64,000 bases of DNA. Source: Streptomyces sp. ISL-100 (GTDB lineage: Bacteria > Actinomycetota > Actinomycetes > Streptomycetales > Streptomycetaceae). Shown one piece after another: positions 8,817-17,307 of this stretch. The stretch lies in assembly GCF_018614615.1 (NCBI RefSeq), contig NZ_JAGGOK010000030.1, forward strand, positions 26,241-90,240. The letters are read 5' to 3'. Under the pieces are notes generated by a model. It had not been told where the DNA came from, ran no database searches, and saw nothing but the letters and a program-made list of their open reading frames with translations. Made by a program: the position numbers and the translations under genes. Position 1 is the stretch's first letter; each line of letters opens with the position of its first letter.

Positions 8817-9469
8817 GGGCTGACATCGAGACGACGCGGGAGAAGTTGTCCGGTGATGTGGAGCTGCTGGCCGATCGCACGAGTCCGCGCCGGATAGCCC
8901 GGCGCCGCAGTCGGCGTGTTCGCGGTGCGGTTTCCGGGGTGCGGCGGCGCGTCATGGGGTCGGCTTCGCACACCACGGGCCGGGCTCAGGACCGTACGCA
9001 GCAGGCTGCTCAGTCGGTGCAGGAAGGCGCCGGGCAGGCTGCCGAATCTGTACGTCAGACGGCTGGACAGGCGGGCGAGGCAGTGAAGAAGGCACCTGAA
9101 GAGGCTCTGCGGCAGACGGAGGGCAATCCGCTGGCGGCCGGTGTGATCGCCTTCGGGGCGGGCCTGCTGGTCGGCTCGATGCTGCCGAGTACGCAGGCCG
9201 AGGAGCAGGCGGCCGCGCAGTTGGCGGACCGGGCCGGTGGGGCGATCGAGCCGGTCAAGCAGGCGGCGGCCGAGTCGGCGCAGCATCTGAAGGAGGACGC
9301 CACTCAGGCGGCGCAGCAGGCGGTTCAGGGGGTCAAGGAGACCGCCACCGAGGCCGCTCGTACGACGCAGGAGCAGGCGCGGGAGCAGGCCGGTCAGGTG
9401 ACCGAGCAGGCGCGTCAGTCGGGCCAGACCGTGGCGGGCGAGGCTCGTGATCAGGGCGGTCGGCCGTAG
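8792..9469 (+). CDS. DUF3618 domain protein with LEA-like tail
   Basis: 225 residues from ATG 8792, preceded by AAGGAGG. The N-terminus (SPDQVRADIETTREKLSGDVELLADRTSPRRIARRR) is a classical DUF3618 domain. A hydrophobic segment (NPLAAGVIAFGAGLLVGSML) near residue 120 may be membrane associated. The rest is a long run of A/Q/E/T repeats such as QAVQGVKETATEAARTTQEQ, amphipathic and LEA-like, echoing the repeats in the first protein of the set. Overlaps the holin-like gene by 25 bp. Likely part of the same stress-linked membrane operon; biochemical role unknown. Confidence 0.85.
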   Translation: MGTSPDQVRADIETTREKLSGDVELLADRTSPRRIARRRSRRVRGAVSGVRRRVMGSASHTTGRAQDRTQQAAQSVQEGAGQAAESVRQTAGQAGEAVKKAPEEALRQTEGNPLAAGVIAFGAGLLVGSMLPSTQAEEQAAAQLADRAGGAIEPVKQAAAESAQHLKEDATQAAQQAVQGVKETATEAARTTQEQAREQAGQVTEQARQSGQTVAGEARDQGGRP

Positions 9470-9543
9470 TGCGTCGGTGGCGGCCCGCGTCGGGAGTTCG
9501 TTTCCCGGCGCGGCCGTTGTTCGTGCGTCCGGCGGTCCGGGGT

Positions 9544-10299
9544 TCAGTTGAGGAGCTGGGCGCGCAGGCGGGCGATGAGGTCGTCGGTTACGCCGAGGTG
9601 CTTGGCGGCGTAACCGTGCACCGATCCGTGGGCGGCGGCCAGGTCGTCGAGGAACAGACGCATGATGTCGGCGGGGGCACGGCCGTAGCCGGGCCACTTC
9701 ATGACGCGGGTCGGGTTGGCCGCTTGCCAGTCGGCGAGCAGCCGCTCGGTGGCGAGTTCGGTGAGGGCGAAGTCGGCGAGGACGTCTTCTTCGCGGACGC
9801 CTGCGAGGGTGAGGACGAGGGCGGCCAGCAGGCCGGTGCGGTCTTTGCCCGACGCGCAGTGGAAGACCAGGGGCGCGCTGTCGGAGGCGATGACTTCGAG
9901 GGCCTGGCGGAGTTCTTCGGCTCCGTCGTGGGCGACTTCGGTGTAACGGTCGGCGAGGTAGCGCCAGGGGTCGAGGTCGGGGTCGATCTCGGCCTGGTCG
10001 TAGGGCCGGTGTTCGACGCTGAGATTGAGGTAGGTGAGGCCGTCGCTTTCGGGTACGCGGCCTTTGGCCTGTATCTCCCAGGGGTAGCGCAGGTCGACGA
10101 CGGTGCGGATGCCGAGGGCCAGGAAACGGTCGTGGTCGGCGCCTTGGAGTTTGGCGAGGGAGTCGGAGCGGTAGAGGCGGCCGTGGCGCAGGGTGCGGCC
10201 GTCCGTGGTGCGGTAGCCGCCGAGGTCGCGGAAGTTGTGCAGCCGCTCGAACGGGATGATGCGTCCGCTGCCGTCCGTGGTGGTCGGTGTCGTGTTCAC
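9544..10299 (-). CDS. Tyrosine-protein phosphatase (DSP/IphP-like)
   Basis: 251 residues. Contains the P-loop signature HCASGKDRTG (HCx5R, around residue 148), the upstream NFRDLGGY and RSDSLAKL motifs of the PF13350 bacterial tyrosine/dual-specificity phosphatases, and a general-acid Asp region before it. Cytoplasmic, no signal peptide. GTG 10299 overlaps the stop of the SDR gene by 4 nt (GTGA), so the two are translationally coupled. Substrate could be phosphotyrosine proteins or phosphoinositide/nucleotide-like molecules; the sequence does not tell. Confidence 0.9.
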   Translation of the reverse strand: MNTTPTTTDGSGRIIPFERLHNFRDLGGYRTTDGRTLRHGRLYRSDSLAKLQGADHDRFLALGIRTVVDLRYPWEIQAKGRVPESDGLTYLNLSVEHRPYDQAEIDPDLDPWRYLADRYTEVAHDGAEELRQALEVIASDSAPLVFHCASGKDRTGLLAALVLTLAGVREEDVLADFALTELATERLLADWQAANPTRVMKWPGYGRAPADIMRLFLDDLAAAHGSVHGYAAKHLGVTDDLIARLRAQLLN

Positions 10300-11051
10300 A
10301 GTTCGCGGTGCACCTTGGTGTTGGAGGCCTGGGCGCGGGGGCGGACCACGAGGAGGTCGATGTTGACGTGGCTGGGGCGGGTGACCGCCCAGGTGATGGT
10401 CTCGGCCACGTCGTCGGCGCTGAGGGGTTCGGCTACGCCCGCGTAGACCTTGGCGGCCTTTTCGGTGTCGCCGCGGAAGCGGGTGGTGGCGAATTCGTCC
10501 GTCTTGACCATGCCGGGGGCGATCTCGATGACGCGGACCGGGGTGCCGACGATCTCCAGGCGGAGGGTCTCGGCGAGGACGTGCGCTCCGTGCTTGGCGG
10601 CTACGTAGCCGCCGCCGTTCTCGTACGTGCCGTGGCCGGCGGTGGAGGAGACGACGACCACCGTGCCGTCGCCGCTCGCGGTGAGGGCGGGGAGCAGGGC
10701 CTGGGTGAGGTTGAGGGTGCCGATGACGTTGGTCTCGTACATCTGGCGCCAGTCGTCGGGGTCGCTGGTGGCGACGGGGTCGGCGCCGAGTGCGCCGCCG
10801 GCGTTGTTGACGAGGACGGCGAGGGTGCGGAAGGCGGTGGCGAACTCGTCGACGGCCTCACGGTCGGTGACGTCCAGGGCGTACGCCGTTGCCTGGTGGC
10901 CGGCGGCGGTGAGCTCGGCTTCCAGGGCTTCGATGCGGTCCTTGCGGCGGGCGGTGAGGACGACGCGGTAGCCGGCGGCGGCCAGTTGGCGGGCGGTGGC
11001 GGCGCCGATTCCGCTGCTCGCTCCGGTGATGACGGCGATAGGCGTAGACAT
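10296..11051 (-). CDS. Short-chain dehydrogenase/reductase (SDR)
   Basis: 251 residues, classical SDR: TGASSGIG cofactor motif at residues 9-16, NNAGG at about 88, catalytic Ser in VVSSTAGHG and YVAAKHG as the YxxxK pair near residue 153. An Arg at the end of the second strand (TARRKDR) suggests NADP(H) preference. ATG 11051. First gene of a two-gene unit with the tyrosine phosphatase, and 9 bp downstream of the YnfA gene, so the three minus-strand genes may form one operon. Substrate unknown; the C-terminal region resembles YdfG-type NADP-dependent oxidoreductases. Confidence 0.92.
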   Translation of the reverse strand: MSTPIAVITGASSGIGAATARQLAAAGYRVVLTARRKDRIEALEAELTAAGHQATAYALDVTDREAVDEFATAFRTLAVLVNNAGGALGADPVATSDPDDWRQMYETNVIGTLNLTQALLPALTASGDGTVVVVSSTAGHGTYENGGGYVAAKHGAHVLAETLRLEIVGTPVRVIEIAPGMVKTDEFATTRFRGDTEKAAKVYAGVAEPLSADDVAETITWAVTRPSHVNIDLLVVRPRAQASNTKVHREL

Positions 11052-11060
11052 GGGGACAGG

Positions 11061-11411
11061 CTAGCGATGCCGTGGTGCGTACATGATGACGGCCATCCCG
11101 GCGAGGCAGATGAGGGCGCCGATGATGTCCCAGCGGTCGGGGCGGTAGCCGTCGGCGATCATGCCCCAGGCGATGGAGCCGGCGACGAAGACTCCGCCGT
11201 ACGCGGCGAGGATGCGGCCGAATTCGCCGTCGGGCTGGAGTGTCGCCACGAAGCCGTACGCGCCGAGGGCGATGACGCCGGCGCCGGTCCACAGCAGGCC
11301 GCGGCCCTGGTTGTGGGCTCCGCCGCGTACGCCCTGCCAGACGAGCCAGGCGCCGCCGATTTCGAGGAGGGCGGCGAGGAGGAAGAGGGCGGCGGAGCGG
11401 GCGACGGTCAT
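11061..11411 (-). CDS. YnfA family small membrane protein (UPF0060)
   Basis: 116 residues with four predicted membrane helices ([73 protein letters not shown]) and the family motifs AYGGVF and DGYRPDRWD. YnfA proteins are related to small multidrug resistance exporters. ATG 11411. It ends 9 bp upstream of the SDR start on the same strand, consistent with a shared transcript. Transport substrate unknown. Confidence 0.93.
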   Translation of the reverse strand: MTVARSAALFLLAALLEIGGAWLVWQGVRGGAHNQGRGLLWTGAGVIALGAYGFVATLQPDGEFGRILAAYGGVFVAGSIAWGMIADGYRPDRWDIIGALICLAGMAVIMYAPRHR

Positions 11412-11473
11412 GTGTTCAGCGTGTCATGGGGTGTGGGGCGGGCCGGGGGTGCGGAAATCGGTATGTTCTGGGC

Positions 11474-11956
11474 ATGGTTGCGATGCGGATGCGGATGCGG
11501 ACGTGCAGGGTTGTGGTGGCGGGGGCCGCTGCGGCGGTGATGGCGGTGGGCGTGGGGGGTTTTCGGATCGCCCCTGAGGCGGATGTGGCGTATCGCGGGC
11601 ACGCCATGCTGGACGCGGGGCGGCTCGGGGTCTGGCTGGAGACCGGGAATCGCGGCCCTTCGGGGCTGAGGGACGCGACCGTGCGGGTGCGCTTTTCGGT
11701 GCCGTTGGCCGGTACGCGGGAGCTGCCGCCGCACTGTCTTTGGGGCGGGGAACGCGAGGCGCTGTGCCGGACGGGTGCGTTGCGGGTCGGCGGGAACGGC
11801 CGGGACTTCGCGTTCCATCTGCGGACGTCCGGGGATCCGTCCGAGGTGGTGGTGCGGATCAGTACGGCGTGGAACGGCGGTGCGACGGACCGCAATCCGC
11901 GGAACAACGAGCATGAGGTGCTGGTGCCGGCGAGCGGTGACGGCTACTTCTTCTGA
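11474..11956 (+). CDS. Secreted hypothetical protein
   Basis: About 160 residues starting at ATG 11474, with ATG 11483 also possible. A basic N-terminus and hydrophobic core (VVVAGAAAAVMAVGVGGF) form a signal peptide. The mature part (VWLETGNRGPSGLRDATVRVRFSVPL...HCLWGGEREALCRTGALRVGG) is beta-rich with two cysteines likely to form a disulfide, and resembles bacterial secreted proteins with an Ig-like/DUF11-type sandwich, but I cannot name a family. Divergent from the YnfA gene and upstream of a TetR gene. Confidence 0.65.
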   Translation: MVAMRMRMRTCRVVVAGAAAAVMAVGVGGFRIAPEADVAYRGHAMLDAGRLGVWLETGNRGPSGLRDATVRVRFSVPLAGTRELPPHCLWGGEREALCRTGALRVGGNGRDFAFHLRTSGDPSEVVVRISTAWNGGATDRNPRNNEHEVLVPASGDGYFF

Positions 11957-11988
11957 GCTCGTCTGAGTTCCTTCTTTCGAGCTATGGA

Positions 11989-12022
11989 ATGTCAACGGCT
12001 GTTGGCCTACAGTTGTTGACAT
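11989..12022. promoter_or_regulatory. Probable auto-operator of the TetR gene
   Basis: Perfect inverted repeat ATGTCAAC (11989-11996) / GTTGACAT (12015-12022) flanks a TAnnnT-type -10 box TACAGT (12008-12013) placed 7 nt before the ATG at 12021, so the transcript may be leaderless and repressed by its own product. Confidence 0.5.
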
Positions 12023-12614
12023 GAGTGAAACGCCTGCTCCCGACGCTCCGCCACCCCGCCGGTCCGACGCGACCAAGGCGGCGATCCTCGACGCCGCCCG
12101 CGAGCGTTTCGCGGCCGACGGGTACGAGCGCGCGACCATCCGCGCCATCGCGCGTGACGCGGAGATCGACCCGTCGATGGTGATGCGCTACTACGGCAAC
12201 AAGGAGGGGCTGTTCGCCGCCGCTTCCGAATTCGACCTGCGCATGCCGGACGTGGGGCAGCTGGGCGCGCTGCCGGGCAAGCATGTGGGCGCCGTGCTCG
12301 TCGGCCATTTCCTCGACCGCTGGGAGGCGGACGAGGTGCTGACCGCCCTGCTGCGGGTCGGCGTGACCAACGCCGCCGGAGCGGAGCGTATGCAGGCCAT
12401 ATTCCGGGAGCAGCTCGGGCCGGTGGCCGCCGGCGTGTGCCCGGATCCGCGGGAGGCGCCGATGCGGGCCGCGCTGGTCGCCTCCCAGATACTCGGCATG
12501 GCGATGGCGCGGTACGTCCTGCGGCTGCCGCCGGCCGTGGAGATGACGCGGCAGGAGGTGATCGACTGGCTGGCGCCCACTGTGCAGCGGTATCTGACGG
12601 CGGAGCGGCCGTAG
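12021..12614 (+). CDS. TetR/AcrR family transcriptional regulator
   Basis: 197 residues. N-terminal HTH: TKAAILDAARERFAADGYERATIRAIARDAEIDPSMVMRYYGNKEGLF, with the usual TetR layout (recognition helix near residue 50). The C-terminal ligand domain (LGMAMARYVLRLPPAVEMTRQEVIDWLAPTVQRYL) resembles the AcrR/TetR C-terminal family seen in many Streptomyces regulators. No ribosome binding site is visible; the -10-like TACAGT 7 nt before ATG suggests leaderless translation. An inverted repeat spans the start. The regulated genes are not evident, but the downstream MarR gene may be included. Confidence 0.92.
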   Translation: MSETPAPDAPPPRRSDATKAAILDAARERFAADGYERATIRAIARDAEIDPSMVMRYYGNKEGLFAAASEFDLRMPDVGQLGALPGKHVGAVLVGHFLDRWEADEVLTALLRVGVTNAAGAERMQAIFREQLGPVAAGVCPDPREAPMRAALVASQILGMAMARYVLRLPPAVEMTRQEVIDWLAPTVQRYLTAERP

Positions 12615-12640
12615 CGGCCACTGCTTCGTACACTTTCTGC

Positions 12641-13156
12641 ATGCCGCAGAAGAAACGCCCGAGCAGCAGTAGCAGCGACAGCAGCACGGCCCGGCGCGGT
12701 CTCCTGGTGGCCGAGCTGACCTCCGAATCCCGCCGCTACATGGCTTCGTACGCCCTCTTCAGCCAGGCGGTAGCCGACCATCTGGGGCTGCACCCCACCG
12801 ACCTGCAGTGCCTCAATCTTCTCAACCTCGAAACCGGTCCGGTCACCATCGGGCGGGTCGCCGAACTGACCGGGCTCACCACCGGGTCCGCGACCCGGCT
12901 CGTCGACCGGCTGGAGCGGGCCGGGTATCTCACGCGGCGGCGCGACACGCAGGACCGGCGCCGGGTGCTGGTCGAGGCGGTGCCGGAGCGGATGGCGGAG
13001 TTCGGTGCGGTGTGGGAGAAGCTGAGCGGCCGCTGGGCCCAGATGTTCGACGCGTACGACGACGATGAACTCGCCCTGATCATCGCCCACATGCGGCGGA
13101 CGGTGGAGGTCAGCGCCGCCCAGGTCGAGCGGCTGCGCAGCGGCGAGCTGAACTGA
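12641..13156 (+). CDS. MarR family transcriptional regulator
   Basis: 171 residues from ATG 12641, 27 bp after the TetR gene. Winged HTH: LHPTDLQCLNLLNLETGPVTIGRVAELTGLTTGSATRLVDRLERAGYLTRRRDTQDRRRVLVE, with the wing residues DxRRR typical of MarR. The N-terminus has a Ser-rich, probably disordered stretch. A TACACT -10-like box lies 8 nt before the ATG, again compatible with a leaderless mRNA. Convergent with the Mut7-C gene, whose stop is 4 bp away. Ligand and targets unknown. Confidence 0.92.
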   Translation: MPQKKRPSSSSSDSSTARRGLLVAELTSESRRYMASYALFSQAVADHLGLHPTDLQCLNLLNLETGPVTIGRVAELTGLTTGSATRLVDRLERAGYLTRRRDTQDRRRVLVEAVPERMAEFGAVWEKLSGRWAQMFDAYDDDELALIIAHMRRTVEVSAAQVERLRSGELN

Positions 13157-13159
13157 CGG

Positions 13160-13909
13160 TCAGGATGCCTGTTGCTGCGTTCGCGCGTCGCCGTAGGTGC
13201 GCAGGACGTCCTCGACGATCGTCTGCAGGCTTGAGTGATGTGCGCCGTTCCAGTACACGCGCGAGCACGTGGTGCACTGGGCGAAGGCGTCGTACGAGCG
13301 CTCCGTGCCGCTTTCGAGGAGACCGCTGACGGACTCCTTGCTGGTGTGCTTCAGTTCGCCGTTGCAGGCGACGCAGCGGGTCCAGGGGGCGAGAGCGGGT
13401 GCGAACCGGCTCAGTACGTCGTCGAGCTGCTCCTTGGGGCGGTCGCTGTAGATGTACGCACCGGCCCAGAGCTCGCGGCGCCGCAGCAGCCCCCGGTCCC
13501 GCGACAGCAGTACGCGCTGCTCGCGCGCCGAGTGCGTGGCGAGGGCCGGGTCGCCGATGTCCTCGCTGAAGTACTCGGCGTCGACGCCCAGCAGCCGCAG
13601 CCGCCGCGCCAGCGTGCCGAGGTGTACGTCGAGGAGGAAGCGCAGCGGTGCGCCCGGCACCTGCTGCGGCCGCTGCACCGCGCGTACCTCGACGCTCTCG
13701 CCCGCCGCCGGGATGTGCGAGACCGGGACCTCACGGCCGTCGACGAGCAGGCGTCCCGCCTCGGTGAGCGGGATGCCCAGCGACTCGACGACATGGCCGA
13801 GCGTCGAGGCTCCGTCGGTGGTCAGAGCCGTACGCCCGCCGCGCCGCTCGGCCGATACGAAGAGGTGCAGTTCGGGGGCGACGCTGAGGTGGATCTCCGG
13901 TCCGTTCAC
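13160..13909 (-). CDS. Mut7-C RNase domain protein with N-terminal ubiquitin-like domain
   Basis: 249 residues from GTG 13909 (ATG 13942 is the longer option). Residues 1-80 form a ThiS/ubiquitin-like Mut7-C ubiquitin fold (STLGHVVESLGIPLTEAGRLLVDGREV). The remainder is the Mut7-C PIN-like RNase domain: FLLDVHLGTLARRLRLLGVDAEYF with an acidic Asp, LSRDRGLLRR, and a zinc ribbon RCVACNGEL...CTTCSRVYW. Such proteins are predicted RNases of unknown target. Convergent with the MarR gene. Confidence 0.88.
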   Translation of the reverse strand: MNGPEIHLSVAPELHLFVSAERRGGRTALTTDGASTLGHVVESLGIPLTEAGRLLVDGREVPVSHIPAAGESVEVRAVQRPQQVPGAPLRFLLDVHLGTLARRLRLLGVDAEYFSEDIGDPALATHSAREQRVLLSRDRGLLRRRELWAGAYIYSDRPKEQLDDVLSRFAPALAPWTRCVACNGELKHTSKESVSGLLESGTERSYDAFAQCTTCSRVYWNGAHHSSLQTIVEDVLRTYGDARTQQQAS

Positions 13910-13952
13910 GCCGCCAGCATGCCATTGGGGCGTACGCCGCATCCAGGGCTTT

Positions 13953-14801
13953 CTAGCCCGTGAAGGCCGCCGCGTGTTCCCGCGCCCAGGCGGCGAAGGA
14001 CCGGGCCGGGTGCCCGGTCAGCTCCTCGACGGTGCGGGTGAGCGGCACGGGGGAGCGGTCGTTGCGCGCCCAGTAGTCGAGGAGCGAATCCGCGAACGCC
14101 CCGGGGAGGTACTGCGCCATGGCGGCCTTCCAGGTCTCGCGGCTGACGGCGTTCACCTCGATGTCCCGGCCCGCCGCGCGGCTCAGGGTCTCGATCTGCT
14201 CGGTGAAGGTGAGCGACTCGGGCCCGGTCAGTTCGTACGCCGCACCTTGCAGCCGGGGCGTGGTGAGGACCGCCAGCGCGGCCTCGGCGATGTCCGCCTC
14301 GTGGAGGGGGTCGGCGTGGCTGAAGGGGTACGGGAGGTCGATCGCGCCTCCGGACTTCACGGCCCACGACCACTGGAGAGCGTTGGTGGCGAAGGCGCCG
14401 GGCCGCAGGAAGGTGGCGGTGATGGTGGTGGCGCCCGTGGCGGCGGTCAGGGCCTGTTCGACGGCAAGGTGGGACGTGGCAATGGGATTGTCGGCGTCGG
14501 GAGCCAGGACGGAGTTGGAGGAGAGCAGCACGATGTGCTCGACGCCGGCTGCCGCGGCCGCCTCGGTGAAGGCGCCGATGTGGGACGGCTCGGCGTACAG
14601 GAAGACGGACTTGACCGAGTCGAGCGCCGCGGCGAAGGTCTCAGGTTTGCCGAGATGGCACCGCACGGTGGCGACGCCGGGCGGCGGCTCCAGCTTTTCG
14701 GGTGCGGCGGAGGCGGCTCGTACGGCGACTCCGCGGGTGTGCAGGAGATCGACGAGGGCGGAGCCGACGCGGCCGCGGCTGCCGGTGACGAGGACGGTCA
14801 T
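13953..14801 (-). CDS. NmrA-like NAD(P)-binding oxidoreductase
   Basis: 282 residues, Rossmann fold beginning MTVLVTGSRGRVGSALVDLL (GxxGxxG-type nucleotide motif). The later sequence (VFLYAEPSHIGAFTEAAAAAGVEHIVLLSSNSV, TATFLRPGAFATNALQW, YELTGPESLTFTEQIETLSRAAGRDIEV) matches atypical SDRs of the NmrA/quinone reductase-like NAD(P)H-binding group. No YxxxK pair is obvious, as usual for this subgroup. ATG 14801 with GAGAGGAA upstream. Substrate or sensor role unknown. Confidence 0.88.
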   Translation of the reverse strand: MTVLVTGSRGRVGSALVDLLHTRGVAVRAASAAPEKLEPPPGVATVRCHLGKPETFAAALDSVKSVFLYAEPSHIGAFTEAAAAAGVEHIVLLSSNSVLAPDADNPIATSHLAVEQALTAATGATTITATFLRPGAFATNALQWSWAVKSGGAIDLPYPFSHADPLHEADIAEAALAVLTTPRLQGAAYELTGPESLTFTEQIETLSRAAGRDIEVNAVSRETWKAAMAQYLPGAFADSLLDYWARNDRSPVPLTRTVEELTGHPARSFAAWAREHAAAFTG

Positions 14802-14892
14802 GGGGTGGGTTCCTCTCGGGTTGCGCCTCTGTGTCGTACATACTTTTTGCGAAGAGGAGAGAAAGCCCCGCCGGCTGGGAATGTTCAGGCGG

Positions 14893-15132
14893 TCAAGGTC
14901 TGGCCCTCCGGTCCGACACCGGGGCGCGGTAGAGGTCGTCCAGCTCCGCCCAGGATTCCCTGATGATGCACTCGGTGACTGCCATCAGGTCGAGTTCCGC
15001 GAGCCGTGCGGCGCTCTGCGAGTACGGCGGCGGGGCCGGGTGCTTCCGCCGCCACCAGCAGGAACACGCGGCATAGATGCCACTGGCGCACAACAGGGCA
15101 GGTATGGCCAGGGCAGCCAGAACGTCGCCCAC
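14893..15132 (-). CDS. Small single-pass membrane protein, hypothetical
   Basis: 79 residues from GTG 15132, which has a strong AAGGAGG 6 nt upstream, the main reason to call it. N-terminal membrane segment (VLAALAIPALLCASGIYAACSCW) with three cysteines at its end, then a basic stop-transfer WWRRKH and a short cytoplasmic helix (AARLAELDLMAVTECIIRESWAELDDLY). No recognised family. It lies 91 bp upstream of the NmrA-like gene on the same strand. Confidence 0.6.
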   Translation of the reverse strand: MGDVLAALAIPALLCASGIYAACSCWWRRKHPAPPPYSQSAARLAELDLMAVTECIIRESWAELDDLYRAPVSDRRARP

Positions 15133-15242
15133 GGCGGGCCTCCTTCAGCGTCGATGCCCATTGCATCGGCACGCCGAAGAGACTGCTGAAGATCATAATC
15201 CGGACATGACCGGGCCGACCTTTGATCGAGAAGTCACACTCT

Positions 15243-15281
15243 CGGGTCGGGTCGGGTCGGGTCGGGTCGGTCGGGTCGGGT
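15243..15281. repeat. CGGGT pentanucleotide tandem repeat
   Basis: Five consecutive CGGGT units (15243-15267), one shortened CGGT, then two more CGGGT. It sits in the gap just after the stop (15293) of the next minus-strand gene. Confidence 0.9.
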
Positions 15282-15292
15282 TGGGGGGAGCG

Positions 15293-15730
15293 TCAGGGCC
15301 AGACCAGGCAGTACGGCTGGTGGCCCGCCTCGTGCAGGCGGTGGCTGAAGTCCTGCCATTCGTGGAGCAATTGGTAGACGTTGAACGCGTCGCGCGGCCC
15401 GCCGCGGTCCGGAACCGTGGACCAGATGAAGGCGGCCGCGCCCACCGACTCCTCGCCGATGCCGCGCAGCGGGTCGACGACCGTCATGGGGAGCTTGACC
15501 ACTGCGTAATCGGGGTGGAGTACGACCAGTTCGAGCGGCGGCACCTTGTGCAGGGGTATGCCCTCGATACCGGTCAGGACCATCGCCGCCACCGTCTCCG
15601 GCTTGATCTTCGTGAACATGCCGCCCATGCCGAGCTCGTCGCCGCCCAGCTCCTCCGGCCGCATCGAGATGGGCACGCGGGCAGCGGTGGCTCCGTTCGG
15701 AGCGCCGAAGTACTTGTAGGTCACCCCCAC
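15293..15730 (-). CDS. Conserved actinobacterial hypothetical protein
   Basis: 145 residues starting at GTG 15730, which has AGGAG 7 nt upstream; GTG 15724 gives VTYKYFGAP directly. Longer readings upstream are Arg/Glu-rich and look non-coding. Sequence: N-terminal GATAARVPISMRPEELGGDELGMGG, a hydrophobic strand pattern (LELVVLHPDYAVVKLPMTVV) and a C-terminal aromatic helix (VYQLLHEWQDFSHRLHEAGHQPYCLVWP). No domain recognised. Divergent from hemL with about 260 bp between them, a spacing that could hold promoters for both. Confidence 0.7.
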   Translation of the reverse strand: MGVTYKYFGAPNGATAARVPISMRPEELGGDELGMGGMFTKIKPETVAAMVLTGIEGIPLHKVPPLELVVLHPDYAVVKLPMTVVDPLRGIGEESVGAAAFIWSTVPDRGGPRDAFNVYQLLHEWQDFSHRLHEAGHQPYCLVWP

Positions 15731-15990
15731 CCGGCCACTCCTGTTTCCCGTGTCCGCGATCGCCTCGCGCTCCCGCTCCCGAGCCTGCTCGCGCTCACGC
15801 CGATGCCGGCCGCGCTGGGCCCGTTCAGGACCCAGGTCGTCGGTCCCCTCGCCCACTCCGCCACCGCGATGCATATCTCCACCCGACCACTCGCGGCCAC
15901 AGCCGCGCAACCCGATCATCGTGTCAGTGACCTCCCCCACGCCCGTGCGGTGAAACACCTGTCCGCAAGACCGTCGGAGCCTCTGACACC

Positions 15991-17307
15991 ATGGCTTGTG
16001 TGAGCTTCCCCTATGACGCCCCAGTTTCGCAGACGCTTTTCGACCGCGCGTCCCTCGTGACGCCCGGCGGCGTGAACTCTCCGGTCCGCGCATTCCGTGC
16101 CGTGGGCGGTACGCCCCGGTTCATGGTGTCCGGTACCGGTCCGTACCTCACCGACGCCGACGGCCGCGAGTACGTCGACCTCGTGTGCTCGTGGGGGCCG
16201 ATGATCCTCGGCCACTCCCACCCCGAAGTAATCGCCGCAGTTCAGGAGGCTGTCGCCCGCGGCACCTCCTTCGGTACGCCCGGTGAGGGCGAGGTCGCGC
16301 TCGCCGAGGAAATCGTCGCCCGGATCGCGCCGGTCGAGCAGGTACGGCTCGTCTCAAGCGGCACAGAGGCGACGATGTCGGCCATCCGTCTCGCCCGCGG
16401 CTTCACCGGCCGGGCGAAGGTCGTGAAGTTCGCCGGCTGCTACCACGGGCATGTCGACGCGCTGCTCGCCGCCGCCGGGTCCGGCCTCGCGACCTTCGCG
16501 CTGCCCGACACGCCCGGCGTGACGGGCGCGCAGGCCGGCGACACGATCGTTCTGCCGTACAACGATCTCGACGCCGTACGGGCCGCCTTCGTCGCCCACC
16601 CCGGCGAGATCGCCTGCGTCATCACCGAGGCATCGCCCGGCAACATGGGCGTCGTCCCGCCGGGTGAGGGGTTCAATGCCGGGCTCAAGGCGCTGTGCCA
16701 GGCCGACGGCGCTCTCTACATCTCCGACGAGGTCATGACCGGCTTCCGCACGTCGAAGGCCGGCTGGTACGGCGTCGACGGCGTCGCGCCCGACCTCATG
16801 ACCTTCGGCAAGGTCATGGGCGGCGGCTTCCCGGCCGCGGCCTTCGGTGGACGTAAGGACGTCATGGCGCACCTCGCGCCCGCCGGCCCCGTCTACCAGG
16901 CGGGCACCCTCTCCGGGAACCCGGTCGCGACCGCCGCCGGGCTCGCGCAGCTGCGGCTGCTCGACGACGCGGCGTACGCCATGCTCGACGCGGTGTCGCG
17001 GGAGATCCAGGAGCTCGTCACCCTGGCGCTCACCAAGGAAGGCGTCGCGCACCGGCTCCAGACGGCCAGCAACATGTTCTCGGTCTTCTTCACGGCCGAC
17101 GAGGTGCGGAACTACGACGACGCGCGCAAGCAGGAAGCTTTCCGCTTCAACGCCTTCTTCCACTCGATGCTCGCCGACGGCGTCTACCTGCCGCCCTCCG
17201 CCTTCGAGTCGTGGTTCGTCTCCACCGCCCACGACGCACGGGCCGTCGAGCGCATCGCCGCCGCGCTGCCCGCCGCCGCCCGTGCCGCAGCGGAGGCGAC
17301 GGCATGA
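15991..17307 (+). CDS. hemL: Glutamate-1-semialdehyde 2,1-aminomutase
   Basis: Converts glutamate-1-semialdehyde to 5-aminolevulinate, the C5 route into heme and corrinoids. 438 residues, PLP fold type I: substrate-gate region [31 protein letters not shown], the DEVMTGFR Asp that binds the PLP pyridine nitrogen and the Schiff-base lysine in [15 protein letters not shown] 15991 has GGAG 11 nt upstream; GTG 16000 (reading [11 protein letters not shown]) is an alternative that several relatives would favour. The stop overlaps the next gene by 4 bp (ATGA). Heme made here supports the cytochrome c genes downstream. Confidence 0.97.
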   Translation: MACVSFPYDAPVSQTLFDRASLVTPGGVNSPVRAFRAVGGTPRFMVSGTGPYLTDADGREYVDLVCSWGPMILGHSHPEVIAAVQEAVARGTSFGTPGEGEVALAEEIVARIAPVEQVRLVSSGTEATMSAIRLARGFTGRAKVVKFAGCYHGHVDALLAAAGSGLATFALPDTPGVTGAQAGDTIVLPYNDLDAVRAAFVAHPGEIACVITEASPGNMGVVPPGEGFNAGLKALCQADGALYISDEVMTGFRTSKAGWYGVDGVAPDLMTFGKVMGGGFPAAAFGGRKDVMAHLAPAGPVYQAGTLSGNPVATAAGLAQLRLLDDAAYAMLDAVSREIQELVTLALTKEGVAHRLQTASNMFSVFFTADEVRNYDDARKQEAFRFNAFFHSMLADGVYLPPSAFESWFVSTAHDARAVERIAAALPAAARAAAEATA

